The notes: generated by a model not told the origin, from the letters alone. A DNA stretch of 64,000 nt from Pseudoips prasinana (GCA_951640165.1 OX621242.1:11773501-11837500), one strand, 5' to 3'; numbered from the stretch's first letter, positions 10,820 to 21,514 are shown. Program-made: numbers and translations.

Positions 10820-12395
10820 ATGGGTACAAGAATTAAACGAAAACGTGGTGAAGTATTCTTAAGCGATGGATACCAATACCATAAACATAAAATGTATGCA
10901 AGCCAAACTTCTTTATGGTTTTGTAGCCAACGCCGAAAACTTAAATGTATGGGGTCGGTGACTCTCTCTGTTAAGGTATGCACCTTTTCCTTTTCATCTT
11001 AAACACTCCATTTTTATATATATATATATATATTAAAACACGATATTTAAAAAGAATCACTGCCTATCCGAGGTAGACGCACTACGGGTAAGCACCAAAC
11101 GTCGCCCTACATATAAATCTGATGATAAATTTTTTTTTTATCTCAAGGCGTAGTGTTATATAATAATATCATGAGTATGTTAGTATTGGTCGTCGTTTTT
11201 TCAGGATGATCTAATCATAAAACATGTCGACCATGCCGAGGAGTGTAAGCCAAATTACGCCAAAAACGTCTTAGCGATGTCCATAGATCATATGAAGGAG
11301 GAGGCTGGTACTTCAGTTGATTCAATGCCTGAGATTTATAAAAAGAATGTAAAAGCTGTTTATGACAAAGGCATTCACCTAGTTACTGAAGTACCTTCGT
11401 TTCGCAATGTTAAGTGCAGCTTATATTCGGCAAGAAAACGTAAACTGCAAATGCACAAAACAGTTTTTACGAAGCCAAGCGATGTTGAAGTTCCTGCACC
11501 ATTTATCAATTTTAAAGTGGCTGATTATGACTACGAGGGTACCAGAATATTGGTGTTCTGTTCTGTTGAAGCAAAACAGATATTAGGTGAAGTGAAAGAA
11601 TATTTCTGTGACGGCACGTTCAAAAGTGCACCCAAACCATTTTACCAGTTATTTATTATTTACGGTGATTCGGGTAGTACATCGCAAAAAACGAATTTTG
11701 TTCCACTTATATTTGCCTTACTGAGTGACAAAAAAGAAAGCACGTATTCGGCTTTGTTTGATATGTTGCACGTTGAATTTCCCGAATGGAAACCAGATAA
11801 GATCCATCTAGACTTTGAAGTAGCAACTTCAAATGCTCTCAGAATTATTTTCCCAAATATCAAATTTAAAAAATGTTACTACCATTTCACGAATAGTTTG
11901 TGGCGAAAGGCTAAACATATAGGCATAAAGTCAAAGCTTTATCGACGTATTGTAGGTTTGTGCACCGCTCTTCCACTATTGCCTGAGAGCCAAATAAAAG
12001 AGGGTTGGGATTATGTACAATTGCAAACTGCTAATATAAATAACAAGAAAATTAACGCTTTTATGGCGTACATGAACACCACATGGCTAAAAAGTGATGA
12101 ATGCATAAGGGAGTGGTGTGTCAGCAACGAACGCCATCGCACTAACAACGTCGCAGAAAGTTATAATTCCGTTAAAAAAAAAAAAATTAACAAGAACTAT
12201 GTCACAATAAATAAATTACTTTCTGTTCTACTTGACGATATAACGGTAAATCTAACTAATAATAAAACAGCAAATTTCAGCCTAAACGAACGAAAACAAA
12301 CAGAAAAGGAAAAAGATGATATCATTTTGAATGCACAAATGCAGCTACTTCATAACCAATTAACTGTTGGCCATTTTTTAGAAATATTGCGTTAA
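10820..12395 (+). CDS. MULE transposase, two exons (FLYWCH zinc finger + DDE)
   Basis: Exon 1 is 10820-10975, 52 codons. A GTATGC donor at 10976 and a pyrimidine-rich acceptor ending TCAG at 11204 define a phase-0 intron. Exon 2 is 11205-12395, giving an inferred 448-residue protein with no stop. The splice joins the halves of a FLYWCH finger: FLSDGYQY...WFC...LKC in exon 1 and HVDHAEEC in exon 2. The MULE domain follows, with candidate catalytic Asp188 (CDGTF), Asp255 (LDFE) and Glu370 (NNVAESYN), plus the CYYHF motif after the second Asp. It would bind the terminal inverted repeats in the nucleus and cut and paste the element. The LINE inserted about 37 bp upstream probably separates it from its original promoter. 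The frame is intact, unlike the nested LINE. Confidence 0.88.
10976..11204 (+). other. Predicted intron of the MULE transposase
   Basis: 229 bases bounded by AAG|GTATGC and TTTTTTCAG|GAT. Removing it keeps the frame and restores the second His of the FLYWCH finger, which is the main support. An AT repeat and a T run lie inside. Confidence 0.82.
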
Positions 12396-12468
12396 ATATA
12401 AAGCCATTTTAAATAAATAATATTATTCTTGTTTAACATTATAATCATGATTTCCAAACACTAGCAGT

Positions 12469-12603
12469 GTGACCACGAGTCCTGTGTTTTTATAATGTAC
12501 TGTTAGTCACCCCACGCAGGGTGACCACGAGTAACTGAAATTACTCGTGGTCACCCTAGGGTAACAAAGCAGGGTAACCACGAGTCCTGTGTTTTTATAA
12601 TGG
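12469..12603. repeat. 105-bp partial duplication at the MULE right end
   Basis: The words CCACGAGTCCTGTG and TTTTTATAATG occur at about 12473-12499 and again at about 12577-12602. The tip of the terminus and its flank are therefore duplicated in tandem. This blurs the true right boundary and may explain why no target duplication is found. Confidence 0.75.
12527..12587 (-). repeat. MULE right terminal inverted repeat
   Basis: Reverse complement identical over 61 bases to 4954-5014. Inward of it the two ends diverge at once. It lies 131 bases downstream of the transposase stop codon. Confidence 0.93.
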
Positions 12604-12843
12604 GCTCTACCGGCTAAAGCGCCGAACATCGATATCTTCAATGGCGTTCAAATAAATAAAGATTAAAAATGTCTTAATCAATCGTTAAATCGGCTTCAAC
12701 GTTGACAATCGATTCCGGACCATTTATGACTTCGCATGTGCTCATGGAAGTCGATTTAACGACTGATTAAATCATTTTTAAACTTTATTTATTTGAACGC
12801 CATTTAAGAAATCGAAGTTCGGTGACTTAGCCGGTAGTGCCCC
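12602..12843. mobile_element. Palindromic MITE (MITE-2), full length
   Basis: Ends read GGGCTCTACCGGCTAA and, on the other strand, GGGGCACTACCGGCTAA. Inverted similarity extends about 95 bases inward through GGCGTTCAAATAAATAAAG and a TTTAA-rich stretch. The centre, around TTCCGGACCATTTATGACTTC, is unpaired. It has no coding sequence. A shorter deletion derivative lies at 49059-49157. Confidence 0.85.
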
Positions 12844-13984
12844 AGTTGCCTCTGTCTATCTTATAATGGTCAACGACGATAAACAACAATGCGCACGGTC
12901 AATTAGGTTAAGGGATGATGGATGACCGCAAAAAGTGGTTTAATTTCTCGCGTCTCCGTCTTTCGTAGGGCACGTTTTATGTATTTGAATACAAATAAAA
13001 CGGCGAGCGGACATTATCGCACTGACGTTTATTCATATCAATCATGTACAGGCAAAGGTCCCATATCATTATGCCAAACAGCCAGTATATACTATACAGT
13101 AGAAACTAATTTATTATAGTATAGACACTTTTTATTGCAAATAAAGAATTATTATTATTATACGTTACATTCCTCCCTCTAGTTAACAAATATAGAAATA
13201 ACTAAACATAACATCACATTTTAAACATAGGAGATCATAAAATTATAATAGTACTGTGGTGAAAAATAACTAAACTATATTTACAAAAATGGCTTATAAT
13301 CAACCCTTGGCTTTTGACGAAGAACTCTATCACTTGAGGGATTTTGTGGTGGATCCGAGACTTGCGATGGTTCCGAATGAGACGTTTGAAAGTCACTGTG
13401 ATCTGAAATAGGATCATTTTGGTGCCTGCTGTAGTCAATAAATTACAGTCGATAAGTCATGGCACGCTTGAATAACTCGGGCACTAGTCCACTACTGCCC
13501 ATATAAAATAACATGCGACCGTCGCGTCGGAGAGATGAATGGATATTTCTAAACTCTTTGAATATAGTCCTTCTTTTTCTAGAGCCTTTAATAACAAATG
13601 TTATTCGCGTAGGCACTTAACATGTGAGCTAAGAATCCACCAAATTAACAGATGTATGTTTAATTTAATCCACGTTCCTACGATTGCATAATATAATGAC
13701 ATTAAAATATATACCTATCTAATGTCGTGACATAAGACTATAAATGCAGTCTAATTTTAGTTGCTGACGTCTGTAGTCTAAGACAAATGTCTTCTTTTTT
13801 GTGAGATTTTACAACACCCTTGACATATTAATTGGAGTTATTGGAATTGGACATTTTAGTAATATTAGCCATCTTAAGGATATTAATAAGAATAATATCT
13901 TATAAGATTTGCAGTTTTTTCCTCAGTGAGATGTTTGTTGTACAACAAGGTCAAATTATCAATATTATCAATTATCATCATACA
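12844..13984. other. No recognised feature
   Basis: AT-rich DNA with only short chance reading frames. No repeat end, RNA gene or domain was recognised. Confidence 0.5.
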
Positions 13985-14175
13985 TAGTTACACTATAACT
14001 TAAAACAAATCTTTCGTCATCTTTCGTCATGAAGTCCACAACTGGACGAAACCCTCCCAAAAAGATTTCCATTACCATTTGGAGGGATATGCCATGATCC
14101 CCGCGCCCGTGCTCTGGGAGATATTCCCTCGGGATTACTTGTTCGCCTCCCACCATATGAGATGCAGTGGTGATA
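13985..14175 (-). mobile_element. SINE family 5 body
   Basis: On the minus strand it shows the GAGGGAATAT / GGCATATCCCTCC / CCAGTTGTGGAC order shared by family 5 copies at 35.4, 54.8 and 59.8 kb. The tRNA-like head is missing. Confidence 0.7.
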
Positions 14176-14317
14176 TTGTTTGCTGTCAGTCACGTGACTT
14201 TCTGTCTACAGTCATGCCTCAGACCCAAGAGCAAACTACAACTACACCTCAGATATCCCAAAGTAGGGGCTATACTTAGCGACTTCTAAAATAGTAAGAA
14301 CTGGACAACACAACACT

Positions 14318-14400
14318 ATACTTTGCAATACTATAGTATACAATACTATACTATATTATACCATACTATACTATTTAATACTATACTTTATGATACTTTT
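14318..14400. repeat. ATACTATACT low-complexity repeat
   Basis: Imperfect repeats of ATACTATACT-type words over about 80 bases. Confidence 0.85.
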
Positions 14401-14489
14401 ATGATTCGAACTAATGTTAGTTGGGTTTTTCGGTATTTCTTTTCTTTATATAAATATAATATTAATATATATAATTAAAAATTTGTGAC

Positions 14490-14690
14490 AATTAGGAAGA
14501 CTGTACTATGCCCACCAGAAAACCGATAAATATTCTTATATATTAAATTACACCCAGACACAGAACAAATAATCGTGCTCATCACACGAAGATTTGTCCT
14601 GGGTGGGAATCGAACCCACAACTTCTGGCTCACGTCACGGCTACAATCCACTCGCCATTACTAGCCACGCCAACAGGCCAGTCAAATCAG
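14490..14690 (-). mobile_element. SINE family 1, head half
   Basis: The tRNA-like head is at the right end (B box in GGGAATCGAACCCAC, read on the other strand, and GCCACGCCAACAGGCC). The ATTACACCCAGAC body lies to the left. The tail half is missing. Confidence 0.8.
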
Positions 14691-14917
14691 ATCAATCCTC
14701 TTATTCTTTATTAACTATTATAGTTCAAATCGGTTTTTTTTAATGAACTTTAGCTTTCTTTACACTGTTCCGAGGAAATGATTACTCCAATTAGTCGGAT
14801 AGAGAACGTAATTAAACACGGATCTCAAATTACAGGCGTGACGCGTGACGGGACTCATTGATGAGACAAGGAGAACTTGTCAATTGATTGGTCTTGCTTA
14901 TGATCCAATTAATGACA

Positions 14918-15012
14918 TCATAATAATAATATCCTGGGACATTATTCACACACGACCATCGGATCCCAAATTAAGCAGATCTTGTTTATACTATGGACAC
15001 CAGATAACTGAT
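14918..15012 (-). mobile_element. SINE family 1, 5'-truncated tail half
   Basis: An AATAATAATA tail followed by TCCTGGGACATTATTCAC and the GATCCCAAATTAAGCAG body. It stops before the head. Confidence 0.8.
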
Positions 15013-15915
15013 ATGTTCTATGTTTTTTAACCAACGGTAGAAGAGGAATATAAATTCGATTGTATGTTTTTTTAATAGTTATTATTAAGACACCGTTTTA
15101 AGAACATAATTGGCATGGTGGTCCTCAGACGGGCAAAAAAAACGCCTAGAGATATACTAGGTATTTAATAATAGTAATCACTATTATGCGATGTATATCG
15201 CATAATAGTGAACAGTGACTGTGATTCTTCCAATTTGAACAAATATAGTTAAACTTCAATAAGAAACACATATTCAGTTTTTTTGTCCCATATTAGAAAG
15301 ATACAAAACAAAGCACTCTTTCAATTGTTCTATATAAAAATTAAAAACGAATTAGAAATTTTAAAATCAGAAGGTAAACCAAAGTAACCGATATAGCCCT
15401 AGAATTGCATGTCCCGGGGAATCGCTTTAAGTATCTTAATCAGAAAGAAACACGGAGGAGTTAGAAAATCAATAGTTCTACTATCGGTTGTCACTCAATA
15501 TAGACAATTTACTTAACCTGCTTGTTGAGAGTACTTTAGGGGACAGCAGATAATCTAAATCGCAGTTTGTGCTGGCCGTAATGCCTCACACTTTTTTTAG
15601 ATGTCTTAAACCACGATGTCTTATTTATCACTATATATAAGTATAAACGTTAACGCGAAATGCATACATAACAAATGTGCTAATAAACTAATCGCTAATA
15701 CTAAAACCAAAATCTATGCATATATAATTACTTGTTCTGACTGATTGCTTGATTCACCAACCCAGAACGCCTTGATTTAGACTTAATATTATAATTAAAA
15801 AAACAAAGACGGCGTCAACAACTCTCGTTCAAGAGTACTCACTATTTAAAAACAAATCGAGTTTATACGCAATAAAAAATATTTTAAACCAATTTTTTTT
15901 AAATATCAATCATAT
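15013..15915. other. No recognised feature apart from one fold-back
   Basis: A perfect inverted repeat with 14-bp arms and a 4-base loop lies at 15179-15210 (CACTATTATGCGAT). No gene was recognised in the rest. Confidence 0.6.
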
Positions 15916-15920
15916 ACCTA

Positions 15921-16150
15921 AAGAAACACCTCTTCAAGATTGGCGTCACAGACAGCCCCTTGTGCAGAGGATGCGTTGAATCTGAAGAAACCGGCACACG
16001 TACTGCTACAATAGCGTTGCCAGTTAACGGGCAAAGTTCCTAAACGATCCGCAGACACTGCAGGAAGCACTCAAGCCAAGCTTTCGAGGCCTCTTGGACT
16101 TCTGTATGGAACTGAAATGGTTCGAGTAGCCAAATAAGTTCACGTACAAT
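15921..16150 (+). pseudogene. LINE C-terminal remnant with zinc-finger-like tail
   Basis: One frame reads KHLFKIGVTDSPLCRGC and then EETGT, followed after a frame change by QEALKPSFRGLLDFCMEL. This resembles the Cys/His tail and end of R1- or Jockey-type ORF2 proteins (HLFK...SPLCR.C...EET). A frameshift near 16010 and stops make it non-functional. Only the last 70 or so codons remain, as expected for a 5'-truncated insertion. Confidence 0.7.
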
Positions 16151-16244
16151 GGCCCATTCAGGAGGCGAAGTACGTAAACCAATCGCCCACTAACTATACC
16201 TAAATAAACTGAGTTTGACGGTTGGGCATTTAGTAGTAGGTATC

Positions 16245-17215
16245 ATCATCATCATCATCATATCAGCCGAAAGACGTCCACTGCTGGACAAAGGCCTCCC
16301 CCAAAGATCTCCACAATTGCCGGTCTTGTGCTATTCGCATCCAGCATTTTCCAGCGACCCGCACAAGATCATCTGTCCATCTTGTAGGGGCCCTGCCCAC
16401 GCTGCGTCTTCCGGTTCGTGGTCGCCACTCGAGAACCTTTCTGCCCCAACGGCCGTCGGCTCTACGAGCTATGTGCCCTGCCCACTGCCACTTCAACTTG
16501 GCAATTCTTCGGGCTATGTCGGTGACTTTGGTTCGCCTGCGGATTTCGACATTTCTGATGCGATCCCGCAGGGAAACTCCGAGCATAGCCCTCTCCATTG
16601 CTCTTTGGGTAACCTTGAGCCTTCTAATAAGGCCCATAGTGAGCGACCACGTCTCTGTTCCGTATGTCATCACTGGCAACACACACTGGTCGAAGACTTT
16701 CGACTTGAGACACTGCGGTATTTTGGACGAGAAGATGTTACGTAGCTTCCCGAACGCTGCCCAGCCGAGTTGGATTCTACGATTGACCTCCTTCTCGAAG
16801 TTGGACCTACCTAGTTGGATGATCTGTCCTAGGTAAATATAGTTCTCTACAACTTCGAGTGCAGAGTCACCAACTTTCAATTGAGTGGGTGCAACATGGA
16901 CGTTTGACATGATTTTCGTCTTATCCATGTTCATTTTCAGACCCACTTGTTGAGAGACTCTGCTGAGGTCATCGAGCATTGTACCGAGGTCTTCCATAGT
17001 CTCATCCATGACTACGATATCATCGGGAAATCGAAGGTGAGTGATGTACTCGCCATTGCAATTGATGCCAAAGCCTTTCCAGTCCAGAAGCTTGAAAACG
17101 TCTTCCAATGCAGCGGTGAACAGTTTCGGAGATATAACATCTCCCTGTCTCACGCCTCGCTGCAAGTGGATAGGTTTCGAGATCTGGTGTAGTTCTCCTG
17201 AGTACCATGTCCACC
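16245..17215 (-). pseudogene. RTE-type LINE reverse transcriptase, 5'-truncated
   Basis: A frame of about 320 codons is open from about 17215 down to 16263. It starts inside the RT palm (HRGVRQGD equivalent, then VISPKLFTAALEDVF). It continues through the catalytic box, which reads FPDD at 17019-17030, the thumb (GLKMNMDKTKIM) and the RTE tail (MTYGTETWSLT; KLKWQWAGHIARR; TGRRSVGRAPTRWTDDL). The 3' end is a (TGATGATGA)n tail at 16245-16262. The proline replaces the usual alanine of F/YADD. The N-terminal endonuclease is missing, so it is dead even though its frame is open. An intact RTE is a plausible helper for SINE family 5. Confidence 0.9.
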
Positions 17216-17276
17216 TTACTGCGATCGCCAACCCGTCTGCCAAGCGTGGCGATTATGGCAAATCCCCTCAAATGAT
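17216..17276 (+). mobile_element. SINE family 5 fragment at the RTE 5' junction
   Basis: Shows the ACTGCGATCGCCAACCCG...GGCGATTATGGCA core of family 5 on the plus strand, head to head with the truncated RTE. Confidence 0.7.
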
Positions 17277-17629
17277 GTAGTAGGTATATGACAAAATAAA
17301 TAACGTTTAATTTTTATAACCCTATTATTTTTAAAAACCCACCGCCTCACTTGGAGAGAACGTCCTGTTCCGCGGAGTAATTTATGAACATGCAATTAAC
17401 GGACCTAAAAACGCCCGCAAGCTCAGAACAACAACAGTATATGTGTCACATTACAACAATAGTTGTACTGTGCCGAAATCAAATCCGAAACATGAGGGCG
17501 CTATAGTAGTAGCGTGGTGATTGCCGAAACCACTGCGCCATACGACCATACTTACCATATAAGCAGTACTTACCCTAGTCTCAGAGCTGTTCAAGCGCCG
17601 CGCAGTAGGTCCATAACATCGCTTAATGC
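17277..17629. other. No recognised feature
   Basis: Somewhat GC-richer than its surroundings, but no frame, tRNA-like structure or repeat family was recognised. Confidence 0.45.
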
Positions 17630-17956
17630 ATGGAGCACAAACATTCTTTTTATATTCATAAATATAAAAAGAAAAGTGAACTGCATAATATAAATACTAG
17701 GAATAAAAACAAACTAGCCATGCCAGGCTTTAGAGTAAGCAAAACTAATAAATCAATTTTAGGAAATTGTATTAGGTTTTATAACAAGCTTCCTACTCAA
17801 ATTACTGATCTGCCTGACACAAGTTTTAAAACACATATAAAACGTGTACTTATGGCTAGGGGTTATTACACCACTAAAGAGTACATCGATGACAAAGACG
17901 TCTGGCTCTCACTACCTACCTGCACATTGCTCGCTGGAGATCTTGTAGCCATATAG
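17630..17956 (+). pseudogene. LINE reverse transcriptase C-terminal end
   Basis: An open segment with HNINTRNKNKLAMPGFR, ...FYNKLPTQITDLP and MARGYYTTKEYIDDKDVW. This is a C-terminal tail found in many arthropod Jockey/CR1-like LINE proteins. It ends at a natural stop before a 3' UTR-like region. The catalytic part is absent, so it is a 5'-truncated copy. Confidence 0.75.
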
Positions 17957-18625
17957 ACATGACTGATCTGTTGAGTAACGTGAACTATCTGTAAATGATT
18001 GCTATCATATACTTAATTTAAAATTATTGACTCTGTCTCAAAATGAATAATGTTATTGTTTCGAAGTTTTAGTTTTGTATACCTAAATATAATCTAAAAT
18101 AATAAGCATTCAGACAACCGATCGAGCATATATTGTGTTTGCCTACTAAATAATTACTCTAATTGGACCAAATCCCGTGTTTATGCCCGCTTGAGTATGT
18201 TTCGCCGGACCGTCTCAACTGGGTCGTGTTGAAACCGGTAGTAGATGAACCCACTGAGTTTGTTTCGCTAGGTCTTCTCAGTTGGGGCGCATTGGATCCG
18301 GTGGTAGCATTAAAGCGCGACCGTCGTTATTTACACAAGGTCCGTCATAGTAATAATACCTTAATATAGACAGAACCATAGACAATATGTAGTAAAATAT
18401 TAGACTTAAACTAGATAATTAAACATAATCTCTTGACAATAACTTGATACGAGCTAGCTAAATATCATTGCTATAATAAAATAAATTTTATAAATATTTT
18501 CATACAATCAATACAATGTGTACCTAAATATCTATGTTACTAGAAATAATAATGTATACAACTATATTGCTACAAACATGTTCTGACTATTTTAAAGTCT
18601 ACGTGAATAAAAATCTTTTTTATTG
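17957..18625 (+). mobile_element. Probable 3' UTR of the same LINE
   Basis: Follows the stop codon directly. At about 18190-18310 a GAGTxTGTTTCGC...TCTCA...CCGGTxGTAG block occurs twice in tandem. This is a motif I associate with lepidopteran LINE 3' UTRs. An AATAAA signal near 18607 followed by a T-rich end would be the polyadenylation site. Continuity with the ORF remnant is inference. Confidence 0.5.
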
Positions 18626-18639
18626 AATTTAATTTATTA

Positions 18640-19310
18640 AAAAAAACCACTTTGGCGGTCGCCCATCTATAGACTGACCGCAAGCCTTTTGCTTAACCTC
18701 GCTGATTACTTATAGACCGGTGAGAGCATCTGGCTGTGACACGTGCACGTGCATCTAAAATCTATTACTATGTGGAGATAATAAATTAAAGTTGATTGCA
18801 ATATAAACGGTGCGCAAGATTAGATTTTTCCTTTTAAACTGTAGTTTGATTAAGTTCTATACCAAACAACTCTTTTATATTACTTAAACGTTCGTGATTG
18901 GACTTAAACACATACGTTACATGAATTTTACATAAAATAAATTACCTGCAGGCGTCCTAAATTGCCCTTTAAAGCATAGTAAATAAGGTTGATATTTATA
19001 TGTGTTTGTTTCATATAATGATAGCTGGTACGTTTTCTATGTGACTTTAGCCTTGTTCTACATAGGCACCGTATACGTAGTAATTTAGTAAAATAGAGTT
19101 CGTAAGCTTATAACTTAAGCTCAAAAACAATCCTTGACACAATAACATAGAAAAACTATGACGAGTTGATAAAACAAATGACGAACTTTGAATATAGTAT
19201 CAATAAATATAATAGTAAAAAAAAACAAAAAACACGCTTTTAGCACGCACTAAAAAGGTTACGTGATTCTTTTTTTCGAATCCCATTTAGCAAACCCTGT
19301 AATTTCATAC
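18640..19310. other. No recognised feature
   Basis: AT-rich. A short GC-richer patch at 18655-18750 resembles no family I can name. Confidence 0.45.
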
Positions 19311-19319
19311 CCATATCAT

Positions 19320-19635
19320 GGGGGTGCATTACCAATAGCCTGTGCTCTTCTTCTTGGACGTCCGCCATATTGAATTTCAGTCACGTGACAATTTTTGTCG
19401 TATTCCTGACAGTGGATTTCAAACAGCCAGTCCGCCATCTTGGGGAGGCCGCCATATTGGATTTGTAATGACGTTTCTTAGCTAGTCATGTATTGTCATC
19501 AGAACTCAGAGCGTGTGCAAAATTTCATCCTAGTCGGAGACCGGGAAGTGGGTCAAATTAAGATTCCAAGATTTTCTTACATACATAATTAGTTACAAGT
19601 GAAGCTAATAAAAGCGTGTTATTAATAAAAAAACA
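19320..19635 (+). repeat. Possible interspersed repeat end
   Basis: Contains duplicated GCCGCCATATTG / GTCCGCCAT words and a GCAAAATTTCATCCTAGTCGG phrase of the kind often seen in insect TE ends, then an AATAAAAG end. The family is unknown. Confidence 0.3.
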
Positions 19636-19879
19636 TTCGGAGCAGACTTTGGACACTGCCTATGGAAGTGAAAACTACTTTTTATACTTCTAACCTAAAT
19701 AAGCTACGATATAATAGTTGACACTTCTCATTGGGAGATACTCTTTGTATATATACGATGTACCTCTATACTCATCAAGCACGGAGGTACATACATACAC
19801 AGTATACACATAACACATGGGAAGCGTTCGGTGAAGATGACGCAAGTTCCATGATTTTCGTTCGCCCAAAAAGTGCTCA

Positions 19880-20188
19880 ACGTACAAACGCCAGCACATC
19901 AAGCTACCCCAATCTGTCAAATTTCCTCAATTAATAATAATATCCTGGGACATTATTCACACACGACCGTGTGTGAATAAATCTGATCCCTAACTAAGCA
20001 GAACTTATACTATGGAAACCAGATAATTGATATACTACATATTATACTATTTTTCTTTTGTAAATACATACTTATATAGATATAAGTAAATAGAATTCAT
20101 AGTGAACCTTATGCTTTTGTGATAAAGTTGTATATCTATAAAAGAAATTTGACAGATTGGGGAAGCTGGGTGTCCTGGCGTCTGTAGC
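19880..20188 (+). mobile_element. Palindromic MITE-1 copy split by a SINE
   Basis: Left arm ACGCCAGCACATCAAGC... at 19888-19931 and right arm through CTGGCGTCTGTAG at 20095-20188. Joined, they match the intact 147-bp copies. The insert is a SINE family 1 at 19932-20094. Confidence 0.85.
19932..20094 (-). mobile_element. SINE family 1 tail half inserted in MITE-1
   Basis: Tail AATAATAATATCCTGGGAC at the MITE border; AATT occurs on both sides as a possible short target duplication. The head is truncated. A small palindrome, CACACGACCGTGTGTG, near 19959 is an extra local duplication. Confidence 0.8.
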
Positions 20189-20569
20189 TTAAGAAGTTAT
20201 CAATTCAAAAAAAATAAAAAATATGTAAGTTAAGGTCAAATACAATCCTTGACACAAAAGAAATTGATAAACTATGACGTGTAGATAAAACAAATGACTC
20301 GCGTTGAAGATGGTATTTATAAATAAGATACAATAGGGGGTCGGTGTACTAGAGACAAGAGTCTTCTGTTTTAAGCTGAATAACACGCTTATATTGGTCT
20401 ATCTTGTCTTCGTTCTCTGTTTTTAATTTAACGGTAGCATTTCTCAAATATTGTTCCTTAGGAAGGAACGACGTAGTTCGAACACAAGTTTTTTTTTAAA
20501 CAAATAATGATCTCCTGAAATATACCTGGTTGGTTACATTAACAATAACATGTCTCGAACTGCTAAGCC
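20189..20569. other. No recognised feature
   Basis: AT-rich with short chance frames only. Part of it resembles 19090-19240 (the CTTGACACAA...AACTATGACG words), so an old duplicated segment is likely. Confidence 0.45.
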
Positions 20570-20716
20570 TATGTACAGACGCCAGCACATCCAGCTACGC
20601 CAATCTGTCAAATTTCTTTTATAGATTTTGTACTTTATCACAAAAGCATGAGATTCACTTATTATTGGGCAAATTTGACAGATTGGGATAGCTTGATGTG
20701 CTGGCGTCTGTACATA
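20570..20716 (-). mobile_element. Palindromic MITE-1, full length
   Basis: TATGTACAGACGCCAGC at the left and its complement GCTGGCGTCTGTACATA-like end at the right. The asymmetric centre is inverted relative to the 62.2 kb copy. Confidence 0.9.
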
Positions 20717-20744
20717 GAATTTGTAAGTATGCAACCTGTTTATG

Positions 20745-21055
20745 AGAGACTGGTACCCGATGTAGGTTTAGAAGGACCTGTAGTACAGCTCACCAGCCTA
20801 AATAATGTCCTCCTGGTAGAATTTGGGTTACGACTGCCAGTCTTAATGGAGACTAGCCAACTGAGCGTGACATATCATATTGCATACACTTCCCCGTGCC
20901 TCAGAGAGCACGTTAAGCTGTCGGTCCTTTACCTGACTCTTTCCGGTCGTGTCGCTAGTCGTCCCATCAGATCTTGTGAGTGATGGAATAGAAAGCGCCC
21001 TTGTGTTAACGCCCATACTTGTGCACTATAATATGTCCCGCGCAGATGGCTAGTT
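20745..21055. mobile_element. SINE family 4 chimera with inverted halves
   Basis: 20810-20890 reads as the tail end of family 4 on the minus strand (AATGTCCTCCTGG...AATGGAGACTAGCC). From about 20895 the body switches to the plus strand (CCCCGTGCCTCAGAGAGCACG...CACTATAATATGTCCCGCGCAGA). The two orientations overlap in content, so the copy folds back on itself. Confidence 0.7.
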
Positions 21056-21099
21056 ACTGACACCGTAGCGTCAATGGCATATCCCCAAATCGACGGGCT

Positions 21100-21250
21100 A
21101 GGCCGGTTGGCGTGGTTGGTAAATGGTTGCCTTCCGTCGAGGGTTCTATTCCCACACAGGGCAAATATATGTGTGCATACACATGTCTGTTGATACTGAC
21201 TCGGGGTGTAATCATCTATATAAGTATGTATTTACAAAAGATTTGTTTTG
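21100..21250 (+). mobile_element. SINE family 1, head half
   Basis: Plus-strand head GCCGGTTGGCGTGGTTGGT and a diverged B box GGGTTCTATTCC, then the body to ATTTACAAAAG. The 3' half is missing. Confidence 0.8.
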
Positions 21251-21309
21251 GTGTATGTACCGTATATATATATATTATTTATGTAGTTAACAACGGCTAT
21301 TTCAATATT

Positions 21310-21514
21310 GCAAACAGACACTACCCGCGCTTCTAAAATAAACGTAGCCTAAGTTACTCCTTATCACATCAGCTACCTGCCAATAAAAGTCCCGTCAAAA
21401 TTGGTCCAACCATTTCAGAGATTATCCGGAACAAACAGACAGACAAAAATTTTTAAAAATATTTTTTTGTTTCAGTATTACAAACAGGCACTCCTATTTA
21501 TTTAAATGTATAGA
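21310..21514 (-). mobile_element. Short Helitron, minus strand
   Basis: The reverse complement starts TCTATAC at 21514 and shares the GTTCCGG..AATCTCTGAAATGG and GGTAGCTGATGTGATAAGG order with the copy at 32704-33037. The 3' hairpin end is degraded. Confidence 0.7.

Larger units (their letters stand above)
4954..12587 (+). mobile_element. Mutator-like (MULE, Phantom-like) transposon with nested LINE
   Basis: Bounded by perfect 61-bp terminal inverted repeats. It carries a transposase with a FLYWCH-type zinc finger followed by a MULE DDE domain. Without the LINE (candidate borders 5250-10782) the element would be about 2.1 kb, a normal size for such elements. FLYWCH plus MULE transposase is known from the animal Phantom group; assignment to it is inference. 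No matching 8-9 bp target duplication is seen. The left flank is an interrupted SINE whose remainder is not found beyond the right end, so one boundary has been rearranged. Confidence 0.85.
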
